Shown here: piece by piece, positions 25,001 to 38,800 of the stretch
Layout: every line of letters starts with the position of its first letter
Position numbering within the stretch: position 1 is the first letter of the stretch
NCBI GenBank assembly: GCA_000149265.1
Contig: CH000025.1
Span: 391,171-455,170 of the forward strand
Origin: Ciona savignyi
Lineage: Eukaryota > Chordata > Ascidiacea > Phlebobranchia > Cionidae
Direction of reading: 5' to 3'
DNA: 64,000 bases
Position numbers and translations under genes: made by a program
Notes under the pieces: model-generated
Told to the model about the DNA's origin: nothing
The model's database searches: none
Seen by the model: only the letters and a program-made list of their open reading frames with translations

Positions 25001-25327
25001 TTTCATTTTTTCTGCAGTCATAAAATACTTTTAAGTGTATTGAACCAAATGTTAAAAATGTCATGTTCTACCATAGCTTACATTACCTAAAAGTTACCTT
25101 TTTAATTTTTTTAATTCATAATTTTTATTAAAAAAATCAAGTCCTTCCACACATTCCTAAATTTTTCCTGATTTTCAAATTTTCTTTCAGATGATTCCGA
25201 AACTGTGACATCACAACCCCAGGGTTCGTCACCCCCCTCTGCAACCCCCCTTCCTGATTCATCCAATGAGAAAGTTCCACTGACTTCAGCGCAACAAACA
25301 CAAGATTACCAAACTAATCTCCCTTAA
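19045..25327 (+). CDS. DNAJC5: Cysteine-string protein, DNAJC5-type co-chaperone
   Basis: Exons 19045-19175, 21012-21222, 21874-22015 and terminal 25191-25327 (206 residues); phases 2, 0, 1 match. The N-terminus has a PKA-type site (QRKLS, Ser18) and [15 protein letters not shown] opens the J domain. KYHPDKN supplies the HPD motif (51-53) and [12 protein letters not shown] follows, as in vertebrate CSP. Exon 3 encodes the palmitoylated cysteine string: 15 Cys within about 26 residues, followed by a PPEDL motif like the SPEDL of vertebrate CSP. The family assists Hsc70 on synaptic and secretory vesicles and protects SNAP-25. An alternative last exon at 23544-23617 is listed separately. AATAAA motifs lie near 25932 and 26391. 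Length is close to human CSP-alpha (198). Confidence 0.95.
21250..21464 (+). mobile_element. MITE-1 in DNAJC5 intron 2
   Basis: It begins 27 bp after the exon 2 donor (gaaaaactaaaggagggaaa) and ends ctccttttagtgttgccccc; the core includes gaagttagggttagttttgg. Confidence 0.85.
22604..22781 (+). mobile_element. MITE-3 (hAT-like) in DNAJC5 intron 3
   Basis: Ends caggcatatgcaacatac and agttgcccacccctg, internal ctattcatgtaataatccgg. Flanks aattaaac and aattagag could be a decayed 8-bp target duplication, as expected for hAT. Confidence 0.75.
23544..23617 (+). CDS. DNAJC5: Alternative terminal coding exon of DNAJC5
   Basis: Follows acceptor atatctgtag (with a NAGNAG option three bases later) and joins exon 3 in phase 1. 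It encodes [20 protein letters not shown] plus LSME, then TAA. The segment [11 protein letters not shown] resembles the SDEREATDTPIV tail of vertebrate CSP, so it is likely genuine coding. It ends the protein at about 185 residues instead of using the 25191 exon. No donor precedes its stop, so it is mutually exclusive with the distal end. Confidence 0.7.
24195..24350 (+). mobile_element. Decayed SINE-A fragment in DNAJC5 intron
   Basis: Retains tctggacccagtggattcat and aaggtaatctgacgattgcc, the middle and late body of the SINE, without a clear head or tail. Confidence 0.6.
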
Positions 25328-26705
25328 TTTCATTTTCTACCAAAAAAATCGGTCGTCAAAAAATCGTGTCTAAATTTGTATCCCTCACAAGTCTACTATG
25401 TGTCAGTGTGTATGCAAACATAATTCAATTGCCATTGTATCACAAAACTGCAAAAAATGATCGCATTATAGAAGCTGTCATATTATTTCCAATGGACCAT
25501 CCTGCAAATATTTACTAATTTCGTGATTTCATTTGAAATCTGCTCTAAACCTATTGCTTGATAAAAAAAAGGTTTAAAAATGTGTTCAATTTAATGAAGA
25601 TTTTTATAGATTTGCGGAACCTCTGACATTCCCGTTCTTTCTGTGAATGGTTCACCTTTATGGTGCAACTTGTTTTTAAAGTAAACATTTCCTAGAGATA
25701 TTTTTGTGGAATAGTTTTGTGCATGAACTGGTTGTTCCCTTGGTGCTAGTAATCTATGAACTTCTTCACCTTAGTTTTCTTTTAAAAGCAAAACTTACAA
25801 TGATGAAACTAATATGTGCAGTAAACTGTTGGGTAAACAGTTCTGGTTGACCATCTTTTCCAGGCTGAAATTGGTGTCTGTGATTCCTGTTTTATTTTAT
25901 TCATTTCTCCCTTGTCCCTATACAATTAACCAATAAATAAATGTTTTTTTCTCTTGTTTATAAACTTGCATATAGGTACGTTGGAATCAGAATGTTTACA
26001 CAGTTTTGATGGTAAATCTAATTATGGTCCGGTTTGCTACACCCGAATATAACTCACCATTCTTATTCACTCAATAATTCATTAAAGCAGATTTTTTTTA
26101 ACACGTGCCCACTGGCCATATAATACATACATTTGGATTTATTTTTATATCCAGTATGTTTTAAATCAAAGAATATTATATTTTTGCTTTCATGATGATA
26201 AAAGCTTATTTTTACTAATTAATGCCACTAATCTTCTAATGCACACTTCTTGTTTATGTCGCATGTATCCCCTTTTTTTCTTTTATTTAATTAACTCCTT
26301 AGTTGAATTAATTTGACTGCCAGTAATCGTCAATTAAGAATAAATGTAAAATTTTATGGAATCTTCTTTGCAGTTAAAAAACGTTGCAAATAAAATATTG
26401 TTAGTTCAATAAAAAGCTGGCGAGATCCTGAAAGTTTCTTACATAATTTTTTAAATGCCCAAGCTTAACACAGTTGTGTATGAATGATGTACGGACATTA
26501 GAACAAGTTCTTATAGTTACATACCAAGTAACATATTTTATTTCAAATAAAAAACATATATTGACTTGTATTCAACAGTGATTGGATTAGCTTTTTTGTA
26601 ACGGACAGCCTAGTAGTATTTCCAAATTTTGGGTTTCTGTCAAATCTTTTCCATAATTACGATTTATGTCCAGTAATCGGACTATAAATTGAAATAATAC
26701 TATGA
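25328..26705. other. DNAJC5 3' UTR and intergenic, facing HINT1
   Basis: Contains AATAAA motifs on the plus strand near 25932 and 26391 (candidate DNAJC5 ends) and on the minus strand at 26537-26542, 164 bp after the HINT1 stop. No coding sequence seen. Confidence 0.6.
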
Positions 26706-28532
<1,827 letters not shown>

Positions 28533-29585
28533 CTGGGAAAATAAAATACATGTATACCATGGGCTACAATGAATAATCAAGTTATTTTTTTAGAAATAGA
28601 AATACGTGTAAAATCAAATTCAACGAGATTCAGGATTTTTTAACATTGTATGTATTAAACAGAAAACACATACGGCAATAAGCGTCTGCACGTGTGGTCT
28701 TCTTAAACTGCTTAATTGTTGCAGTAAAGCCCTTGATATATTTACTTTTGATGTTACGGTACAGTAGTACCTACTTAGCATGTTAAATTTATGTCTCGGC
28801 CTATGTTTACTTGTGTTAGAACTTAGAAAGTATCCTTGTGTTTGTTGTTTTTATATGTCTGTAACCACAGGCGCAGGGGTAGGAAACGCTAATCTATGAT
28901 GCCATGTTACTATTTAAATACAAAGTTATTCCAATTTTTTAGATAAAAATTTTATTCAATATAAAAGCAACTTCTAATACTCATGTGTTGGTGGAAGGGG
29001 CGGGAATTTTACTTGTGAAACTTATTTAATCTTATTCAACGTCGCTTTTCCGCACACTTTTCTTCGAGGCTTGGTGTAATTTTTTATAAACATTTATTTT
29101 TTTTATGTAGGTTTAGCGGCCACGTCTATTTATACCGAAACTTGATAATTAATTGTTGCTAGACGTATGTCGTACATAATTTATACACGGTTTATATAGT
29201 TTGTTTCTGCAAGCAGAGACGGATGGGCCCTAAATTAGCAAATCAAACATGTTGTTGTTAGTGAAAAATTATACACTCTTGTTAGATTAGTGCAGGTCTT
29301 AAAGCTGCTTCTTGATGATTACGGACAGCAGCACCTTACCAAAGCGTTTGAGAAAAAACCCAACAGAGACCCATAAATAAATGTATGAAAAATAAAAAAA
29401 AGGTATTTAATCAAAATGATTACACTTAAGCCTTAAAAAATATTTGGTCGTTTTATATATTTTATGCGGTATAGTGTTACTCCATGATACTGACGTTCTA
29501 ACTTAATATAACACCAAATCGTAAGTTCGTAACGGCTGTGTGGCTAAATTGTTAACACGACAATTCATAAACGCTTTTCTCTAAT

Positions 29586-29821
29586 NNNNNNNNNNNNNNN
29601 NNNNNNNNNNNNNNNNNNNNNNNNNNNNNNNNNNNNNNNNNNNNNNNNNNNNNNNNNNNNNNNNNNNNNNNNNNNNNNNNNNNNNNNNNNNNNNNNNNNN
29701 NNNNNNNNNNNNNNNNNNNNNNNNNNNNNNNNNNNNNNNNNNNNNNNNNNNNNNNNNNNNNNNNNNNNNNNNNNNNNNNNNNNNNNNNNNNNNNNNNNNN
29801 NNNNNNNNNNNNNNNNNNNNN
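29586..29821. other. Assembly gap of 236 N
   Basis: A run of N that truncates the left end of the dispersed repeat at 29822. A SINE-B head remnant (gtgtggctaaattgttaaca) lies just before it. Confidence 0.95.
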
Positions 29822-30936
29822 CTAGGGAAATACCCTAAAAAAAGATTTTGTTCTCAAATCATGATTGTGACAGGCATGGCATGGCATGTCGCCCCGACAT
29901 CTACCAAAAGGAATAATGGAATTGCAATGAAACTTAGCCATTTGTTAGACAACATGGTCTAGATATGCAGAAACCAAAATGTTAATTGATAAATCAAGGG
30001 GAATTCCCCTGGGAGGTTAAAATCCAAAACGCTATTTTTTATGAAAAATTTAGCTTTTTGTGTCATAGCGCTTAAACGGCTGTTCCAATTTCAATAAGAT
30101 TTGGTGGAATGTAAGTGCATTACCTACTTATTTAACAATTAGAAAAATATAAAAAAATATCTAAGGAAATACCCTAAAAAATAAGATTTTGTTCTCAAAT
30201 CATGATTGTGACAGGCATGGCATGACGCCCCGTCATCTACCAGAAGGAATAATAAAATAGTAATAAAGCTTTGTTATTTGTTAGACATGGTCTAGATACG
30301 CAGGAGCAAAATTGTGGGTGATAAATCTAGGGGAATTCCCCGGAGACGTTAAAATCCAAATCGGTTATTTTTCTAAAAAAATAGCTTTTCGGAAAATAAC
30401 GTTTAACCGGCTGCTCTAATTTTGATCAGATTTTGTGAAATGCTAGATCGTTATCCAACCTGTGTCACTTAAAAGAAAGAAAACATTTACTTAGGGTAAC
30501 TCCCTTAAAAACGAAGATATGTTCCGGACTCATTATTGTGACAAGCATGCCACATTGCATTGACATCTCCAACAAGGATTCGTCAAATCGGATTAAAACT
30601 TTAAGAATTGATAGTTAACATGACCCACGTAATTTAAAACATTTGTGATGAAATCTTTGTAAATCTATCACGAATGTTCTTTTTTATCTACACACGGAGA
30701 AGAAGTTTGGTTTGATAACTATGGGACCCATGAATTTATGCTTGCAGAAACAAAAACTACATACACAGTGTATAAAATACAAAATGTGGTTAGGGACCCT
30801 GTAGCATGAATATATGGCATACAACTGGTACCTCCAGATACATTTGGACCTTTTGTTAACAAAACAGGTAAGAAATGCACAATCACAATTAACACTTTTA
30901 TTTAACCAAGCTGTGCACGACAATTTTAAAACTATA
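29822..30936. repeat. Dispersed repeat with ~330 bp internal units (copy 1)
   Basis: Two consecutive units start ctagggaaataccctaaaaa (29822) and ctaaggaaataccctaaaaa (about 30161); a shorter third begins ttagggtaactcccttaaaa (30491). Each carries tgattgtgacaggcatggca, a palindromic ggggaattcccc box and cggctg(t/c)tcc/t. A unique right end follows (ggtttgataactatgggacc ... gaccctgtagcatgaatata), shared with copy 2 at 55309. No terminal inverted repeats or coding capacity were evident; element class unknown. Confidence 0.75.
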
Positions 30937-31035
30937 TATATATGGTGTATATAATATATATAATATGTATATAAAATAACACTTGTGTGAAATATAGCAC
31001 ATGACGTTTTTGCTTCAATGCCATGGCAAAGGCAT

Positions 31036-31336
31036 ATAGGATAGGGATAGGATATTCATGTTTATCCCCGTGAATGGGAAAACCTAGGGGGTTATCACAT
31101 GGGCAATCGTCAGATCACCTCGCGCCCATCGTCGGGTATACCGAAAGCTATTGCATTGTTTTATATATGTACAGCACACGTTCGTTTAATTTAGCACGAG
31201 CCCATTAATCCGCTGGGTTCAGGCAATGTCCGTAAAGTGCCTTGCCCAAGGACACAACCGACTAGCTAGCGACCACTTTTGCACCTGCAACCTTCCGATT
31301 GAAAGGCGACGCACTTAACCGTTAGACCATGGGCGG
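31036..31336 (-). mobile_element. SINE-A, full length
   Basis: Reverse orientation, from ataggatagggataggatat to cttaaccgttagaccatggg (GGTCTAACGG head subtype). All hallmark blocks are intact, so a young copy. Confidence 0.9.
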
Positions 31337-32818
31337 AAGGCACTGCCATACGTCAGGTCCGGCCACACATATCAGATATAATTTTAATTGGGGGTACGGC
31401 TACGCCATTTATAAGACTTAATAAGATATTTTTAACACATATGTTTATAGCACCCCTCCTTTTACTTTCTGTCTTTTGGTCGCGAATTATTGTGGTAGGG
31501 GCAGGTAGCCAACATTTGGCTGCTGCTCGTCGCTAGGACCAAAATAGCACCAACTAAACTTGCCGTACTGTGTTGTAAACTACGACGCAAATAGTTATCC
31601 GGTATAAAAATCGTTTACATATAGTTCATAAGTAAATATTTCGTAAAAAAACAAATATAAAATATTCAAATCGAACCAGCGATTCACCACATATTTAATT
31701 TTAGAATAACGCTTTAAACTTAAATTTGTCCGACTGATTATATCTTTAAATACAGGCTTTTCTGACGAATGTTCTAGTAACAACACCCTCTGCGTTTCCC
31801 CTTCAGTTAAAAAGAATTGGATAAAAAATTAAAATAAACAGTGATTTTCTCTTTTGGTAGGATCGATTTTGTTGATTATAGGTTTCTTGTTTTAGATTTG
31901 AAGCATATGTTTTAATAAATTACATGTATTTTCCATTTCTCTTGTTTACTCAGTTCTTTAAACAGCCGGCAGAAACTTATGTAATCAAAGCTTTCACCCA
32001 ATCATTGTTATGGCAACGCCGAAAACAATGTGCATTGTGACGGTTGTACTCGTGACTGACAACCAATGACAGAAAGCTATCCGTGACCCTTGACCTCAAA
32101 GTAAAAGATTACAGCTGGGCTTTAAATTATTTAAACCGATAAGTCGACTAGTGAAAGGCTTTTTCTCTGGACCGATGAATACAGTTTCTGTATTAACATT
32201 TCTCATGGTATCTTGGTCTTGGTACGCAGTCAAGCGGTGCCTTTCTGGGTCGCAGATACTTTCTCGTTTCGTTTACAGTTATTGGTCTGGAGAGCTAGCA
32301 TTTTCGCTATCAATAAGCCAGCCGGTTTTGAAGAGCAGGCTTGATATTGTCTTTATCATTTATTTTCATTTTTATCATGTTTATCTTCAGGAATATTTGC
32401 CTGCCTCTTTCAAAACAGATTTTGCAGATTTTCTTTATTTTAATTGGACTTTGACTGAAATAAACCCTCAGCATGTATGCTGGACTGGAAAGGTAAGATA
32501 TACAGTTTCCATAATAGCAGAATACTGAATTTTATTTGGGTTTGGTGTGCTAAAACAATCCATGTATCTGTAAGAATTTAACTAATATGTATCTTAAATT
32601 CTAAAAAGGCTTGTATTAATACCGGTACTAAAAGAGTTTTAATGCTGGTACTAAAAAGAATTTTATGGCGGTAATAGGTTGTATAATGGTTTTTGTACTT
32701 CTACTTGCAGAAAAACTACAACAGACCGATGGTCCAACCAAGCCCCTGGAAGGTTTGTGTTTCAGTGTTTTTTTTTTCTATAAATAAAGTACCGGTAATT
32801 TTTTAAACTTACAGTGTT

Positions 32819-35800
32819 ATGGACAATGATGAAGATATGACGCGGCAAATGTCGAATCTAAGTTTCCGACACATGAGGGACAAAAAGATAGAGCAGCAGG
32901 TATGATGATGTGGTTTTTCATTTGTCTCTGGCAGGTGTGGGAGTAACACATTGCCAGTTTTTATAACTTAATTTCAATTCATATTATTGTTGGATTTATT
33001 GGTACACACATCAAAAAAGGCACCGAAATATGTGACAATAATACTTATAACTTAAAATTCAAGGGGGCACCAAAAAAACCCTAAGGTTAACCAATCTTGG
33101 GGCCGATTTTATCCTATACATGATCGCCAAATATTTTGAGGGAAATGTTTTTTTGAATTAACATTGTTGTATCTATGTCACTTGTTACTTTATCTTAAAA
33201 TATAGTACCAGAACTTTAAGACTATAAACTAGTTTTTTTTAAAACGTTATCATGATTTTTTTAATGGTAAATTAAGATAAATTAGAAAATCTGTTTGTTT
33301 GGTTTGAAATTAAAATCCATAAGAAATAAAAATTGAATTAATTTAAATCGATGCAGTATGCTTTTACAGTTATTTCTTCAATCAAATCAGATAAAAAGAA
33401 ATTACACCTGTATGATTTATGTTTACATATTTTTATCAAATTTCTTTAAAATAAATGCCTGGTAAGAGGTGAGAGTTTATTATTTTCTTGCAAATATCCA
33501 GTGCAAATCTCGAAATTAGTTGTATAATATGACCCAATCTTTTGTACTTTAATTCCTTTGTTTATATTCGAAAATTGGTCCAAAAACTATGTGTAAAACT
33601 AAAACATTCACCCAAGCTCTCATTTCTTTAGAATAAATGCCCGGACATTTTTTAACAGAAAGAAAGAGAAGAACAGAAACAGAGAAGAAAAAAGCAGGAG
33701 ACCATAATGATGGTTGCAACGAACCAGCCCCGTGCTGGGTCCGGGGGAAAATCCCGTCCGTCAACTGCAAGCAAACTTGATGAAACGCTACCACTTGTAG
33801 AAAGTCGGAATACGAACAACAAATACAACCCGAAAACAGATGGTAGGTACCACAATGTATTTCTTACTGTCAACCACACATTATGTATTATATAAATACG
33901 TAAGATGTATTATCATGCAATCTATTTAATGACTGCCCCCTTTTTAGCATCCCTGTATACTAGAGACTCAAAAAGTTAATCAATTATGTGACAAATACAT
34001 CTAAATTGTATTCATAAAATATTATGTTTTTAGTGTGCCCATGTCTGTTTTAGATTATTGATGATAAATGTCTCTCCTGTAGGCTCATATAAGAGACTCA
34101 AAAAGTTATTCAATTATGCTGATTCTGCAACTTGAGCAAGTTTATTACCACGCTGCCATATGATCCACATCCGGTGATGGATGACTTCAGTATCGACATA
34201 TTCCCACACAGACCACCCTTCCTGAAGATGACTTATCTGATGTTATTCCACCCAGAAAAACCGACACCGAGTTGAAAATGGCAAAATTAGGTAACAAACC
34301 TATTTGTATGAATTTTGTATTTTGTAGAAAAAATTACTAAAGTGTATAATAGCTACCCCTATGTATTGCAATGTTTTTGCAGAAAATAATTGCTGGGGAC
34401 TTTGAACTGATTGTTTAGAAATATTACCACAATTGTATTTAAATAATGCATGGTTTTCAGCATGGCACAATAACAGTGCACAACCGATTGCAGAAAAAAG
34501 TGTTCCCTATCTTATAATTTGAATAATCCTTGCTATGTAGATTTTCTTAGCACTTTATTGCCAGACATTTTGGCTGTAACATTCTATTTATATTGTAAAT
34601 ATTGATTGTTACCTAATTGTGTAGTGGTTCTTTCGATTTCTATGTATGTATGTATATATACATATACAATATTGATTTGTAATGCAGAAAATCAATACTT
34701 CACTCCTCTAAATTTAACCACAATCTGAACTATATTGAAATCTACAAATTTATCGTGGGTGGTAAAAAAACAGTGTCAAATTGTTGATATCTCCTCTATT
34801 TTGTATCTTTATTGAGTATTTTAGCATATTTCTTAGAATATTTTTAGAAACAGTAATCCACACAAAAATATGCCTTTATAGATATTTTGTTTTTCGTTCT
34901 TTTACACAAATTACAGCTAGTACTCTGTAAAAAAGACTTACAGTTAACTTATTCATAGTTGAAATGCTCTATTTGCTTTTCACTTTTCGCATTCCAATTT
35001 TGGCACATGTGTTACCCACATAGCTTACGTAACACCTACCACATTTCTGCCTACAACTTAAGCAATCTACTTTATACAAGGCTCGAGTACAAAACGGAAA
35101 AAAAGACTCATGGTTTGGGACGGTGCCTTCCCCCCTGTTGATAATTTATTTCAAACCGATCTCGGTTCCACTAACCAAACTCCCGTTGAGACTATAGAAC
35201 CTGGTAAATTAAGTGTCTCCATCGGCCTTGCATACTTTGTTGTCTGTATCTCATCCTTACTAGAACATATTCACCGTGAATATAGCTCCTATCAGAAGTT
35301 AATTCAAGGCATGCAGCCGATTGTCTTGTCATAAAATCTTGCGCAACGGTAACATTTTACTGAAGGCGCCGCCTATGTATTCATTGTAAGGGTTTGTTTA
35401 GACTAGTACAGTCTTTTGAATTAAAAAATAAAATTCAGTTTTAAATAAATCATTTTCCATTTTAATTTTAAGTCCATTTTTCAATATTAAAATTCAGTTT
35501 CAAATAAAATCATTTTTCATTTGAATTTCAAGTTCAATTTTTCAACAATAAAATTTAGTTTTAAATAAAATCATTTTCCATTTTAATTTCAAGTAATCCC
35601 AATTTTACAAATTTATAATTCTACTAAACTTCCCTAATGCTTGATCTCACATTCACAATCCAAAGACAATTATTGCTAAACAGATACAATTGCTCTATCA
35701 CCTGTTAATTACTTCCTGTATTGCCAGCTTGCTTCATACGTTTCACAGTTTAAGTGGCTCGAATCAAACAGTCATTTTCATTGTACCCATTCTACATCAT

Positions 35801-38800
35801 TCCATACATTGATGTATTTGTTGTGTTAGTCTTATTCTTGTATGCTAATTACTCTTTCCATTTGAATTAATTGTTCAAGCCTATGTTATATTTAAATATA
35901 ATACATTCCAATATGTTACCGGTAGACTAAGATAAACAAAGGCTTGAGGGCAAATATTAACAAAGCAGAGGTTTAAACGTGTGTTATCATTATTATTTAC
36001 TATTAAATGTAATATTATCAGTGTGTAATTATGCACCAACTAATACATTTTTGCAAAGGTGTTTTTTAATTATGTATTTATATAACACTGCAAGTACTGT
36101 ATAAATCAAAATCATTTAGCAACTATAATTCACCTGCATTAGATATCATTTGGTCATTTTATTGAGAAAAATAAATAAAGGTTTTATAAAGTGTTCTGCA
36201 TAAAGGCACTGCAGCAGTTCATTGTAAAATGTGATTATCTCCCACTCTGGCATATGGCGTTGCATTTGTGCTTGCAAGTGAAGCGGAATTCTAAAGTGCC
36301 ACCCCTGTTACAATGCACAATATCAATATGTTTATTGTTTAACTTGTTTTCTTATAACCATTTTATCCTTTCTTATTATTTATTACCAATGTAAAATATA
36401 TTATATTTATATATATATGAAATGTTTAAAACTGTAAGTTTTTTTAAATATTTTGTTGACTTTATCACTAATAAGAAGTTGCAGAACATTCAAAACCGTC
36501 ATTGAATAATCATATTTGTTAACCTGTTGTCTCGTCAGGGGTTTAAAAGTATAGCATACCATTTTAAAATTTGCATATTACTTATAGTCTTTGGTTCTAG
36601 TAGTTGTGTACTGGTAATACTATATTTCCTAAACTTTACGTCTGTATTTTCAACTGAAAATAAAAGCATCCAGTTATATGCATTAGTAGTGTAATTTGAA
36701 CTTCCGTTTTTTAGTGTTCTTGTTCATTTTCTCACTTGAACCTGTTATTAATCATCCAGGCATGGGGAGTAGCGCTGATTTTGATGTGGATTCAGAAGAA
36801 GAGGAGACAGATGCGGGGATGATAGCGATCGGTCCTCGACCACAAACTGCTCGATCAATGGCTGGAAGAGAGGTGGGAGTCAATTTCTTAAAATCATTAT
36901 TTTCTTGCAAATATCCAGTGCAAATTTTGAAATAAGTTGCCCAATATGGCCTAATCTTTGTGTACTTTAACTCCTTTGTTTATATTTGAAAATTGGTCCA
37001 AAAACTATGTGTAAAACCAAAACGTGCACCCAAGCTCTCCCAAATTATGGGAAATAGAGTCACGGCAAACAAAGCACTATTTCTTTAAACTACCTCCTAG
37101 AAGTTATGTTTTCCAAGAAATCTTTACAAACTTTATGACATGAATACACAATGTAACTTGTACAGATTGTACTTTGTACAGGTTGTGAAAGAATGACTCA
37201 TGCTCATAACAGCCACTTACAGTGGTATTAAATTCCTTTTCTTTTGTAAAACAATAGTATTGACTGGTCTTGACTAAACAATAGCCTTGACAACTTAATT
37301 AATAGTTTTGACTGTCTACCCAGGCGTACCGCAAGCATTTTAGATTAGGTAGACGTATCTAGATAAAATAATAAATGTTGTGATTGTATTGTCTAATTTA
37401 ACTTTTGGTTGGATTATGATGATATTCTCTTTCATTGTACTGCCACAGAATAAAGTGTGCTGTTAGTTCAAATCACATATTAACTAAAAAAAAAATTAAA
37501 ACCTTTCCAAATGTATTTTAAAAATGTCATTAGACTTAATGATTTAAATGTGTATCCTGTGAAACGACTGTATTTTACATCTTTATACAAAACACTTGAA
37601 TATATGATGGGCTGTTCAATATCTGCTTGGATGACTATCAAAACCACTTAACATTCAAGTATGTGCTGTAGTGTATGTAAACTGCTGGGATTTTATAAAT
37701 TCGTTATATATTAATACATACAATCTACAGCTCCTAGATTGGTTTGTCATGATTCTGTACTTTGACCTTGAATATCCAATAAATTATTTCATTCTTATAA
37801 AGTATAATATGTCCACTTGACCGCTATATCCCGGATCCATGTTAGCTCAGGCTGGAGTTATGGGCCTTCTATGGCCTAATTTCCTGGTCCTGGTGGCTAC
37901 TGTTGATCTGCCCATACTAATGAATAAATGAAATCCTAACTACACACGATCCGACTTGACCGTAATATCCTGGATCCATGATAGCTTGGGCAGCTGGAGT
38001 AATAGGCCTTCTATGTCCTATATTCCTGGTCCCAGTGGCTACCATGGCACCGTCCATACTAATGTAATGTAAAATGGCTTGAATTCCTGGTCCTGGTGGC
38101 TACTGTTGATCCCCCATACTAATGAATGAATGTCCACCGCCTTTTCTTTCTAACGATGGTCCTAACTAAGGGTGGACGTGGATGGCGTTCAATTGACCAG
38201 CGTTTGCCATCAATGCATACTTTCGGTAATGGCGAAAATATCTTCGAGAATAATTTCGTCCAAAGCGATGTATTGTCCAAACGCTCGGAAGAATTGAGTC
38301 TGAAATTTTTCGGCCCAATATCCGAACCGGGCAGCCCCATGTTGTCCTCTGAGCTCCCAGGAAGCCCCACAAATCCCACAGCAGCGATTTCATGCCCACC
38401 CATGAGACATAGACCCAGCGTAAGATAGTGTGCACCTTCCAAACGTGTGGTAGAGATTCCTTTGCCAAATTTGTAATTTTCCTCACCCAATTGTTGATTT
38501 GAAGTGATTTGTCTAACGTATTACATCTGGCAGACTTGATATGCTGACAGTTTCTTTGTATTAACAAATAGCAAGTAAAGTAGTTAATCTAGTACTCTGG
38601 CGGGCAAGGATGTGTTGTGTTTCATATTTATTGTGTGAAGAGATTATGACAGCATAAGTGTGTTTCCCGAAAGTTATTTCCATCCATCATACATATTACA
38701 CCATACAATACATTAGTTCTACCATTCATTTGGTTTAGAAAAATAACACAGAAACTAAGACAGAAAAAAAACGCACAGAAATAACACATTTCTGAAAAAT

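Larger units (their letters stand above)
28533..32818. other. Region between HINT1 and Tubby coding starts
   Basis: Holds the assembly gap, a ~1.1 kb dispersed repeat, a SINE-A and probably both 5' ends. Splice-bordered segments upstream of Tubby at 32392-32492 (acceptor ttatcttcag, donor gtaaga) and 32711-32752 (acceptor acttgcag) look like 5' untranslated exons: no frame continues through them into the Tubby coding frame with an upstream ATG. The second carries a short upstream frame beginning ATGGTCCAACC. Confidence 0.5.

Noticed and set aside
32392-32492. Coding reading of a splice-bordered segment upstream of Tubby
   Set aside because: Open as EYLPASFKTDFADF and on, but its frame hits a stop when joined through 32711-32752 to 32815, and no start precedes it. 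Best explained as untranslated leader.
38119-38567. Two overlapping minus-strand frames of 120-130 codons
   Set aside because: The plus frame of the same bases is bounded by a branch-point-like ctaac, an AG and a GTAAGA donor, with phase 0 on both sides fitting Tubby. No homology supports the minus frames.
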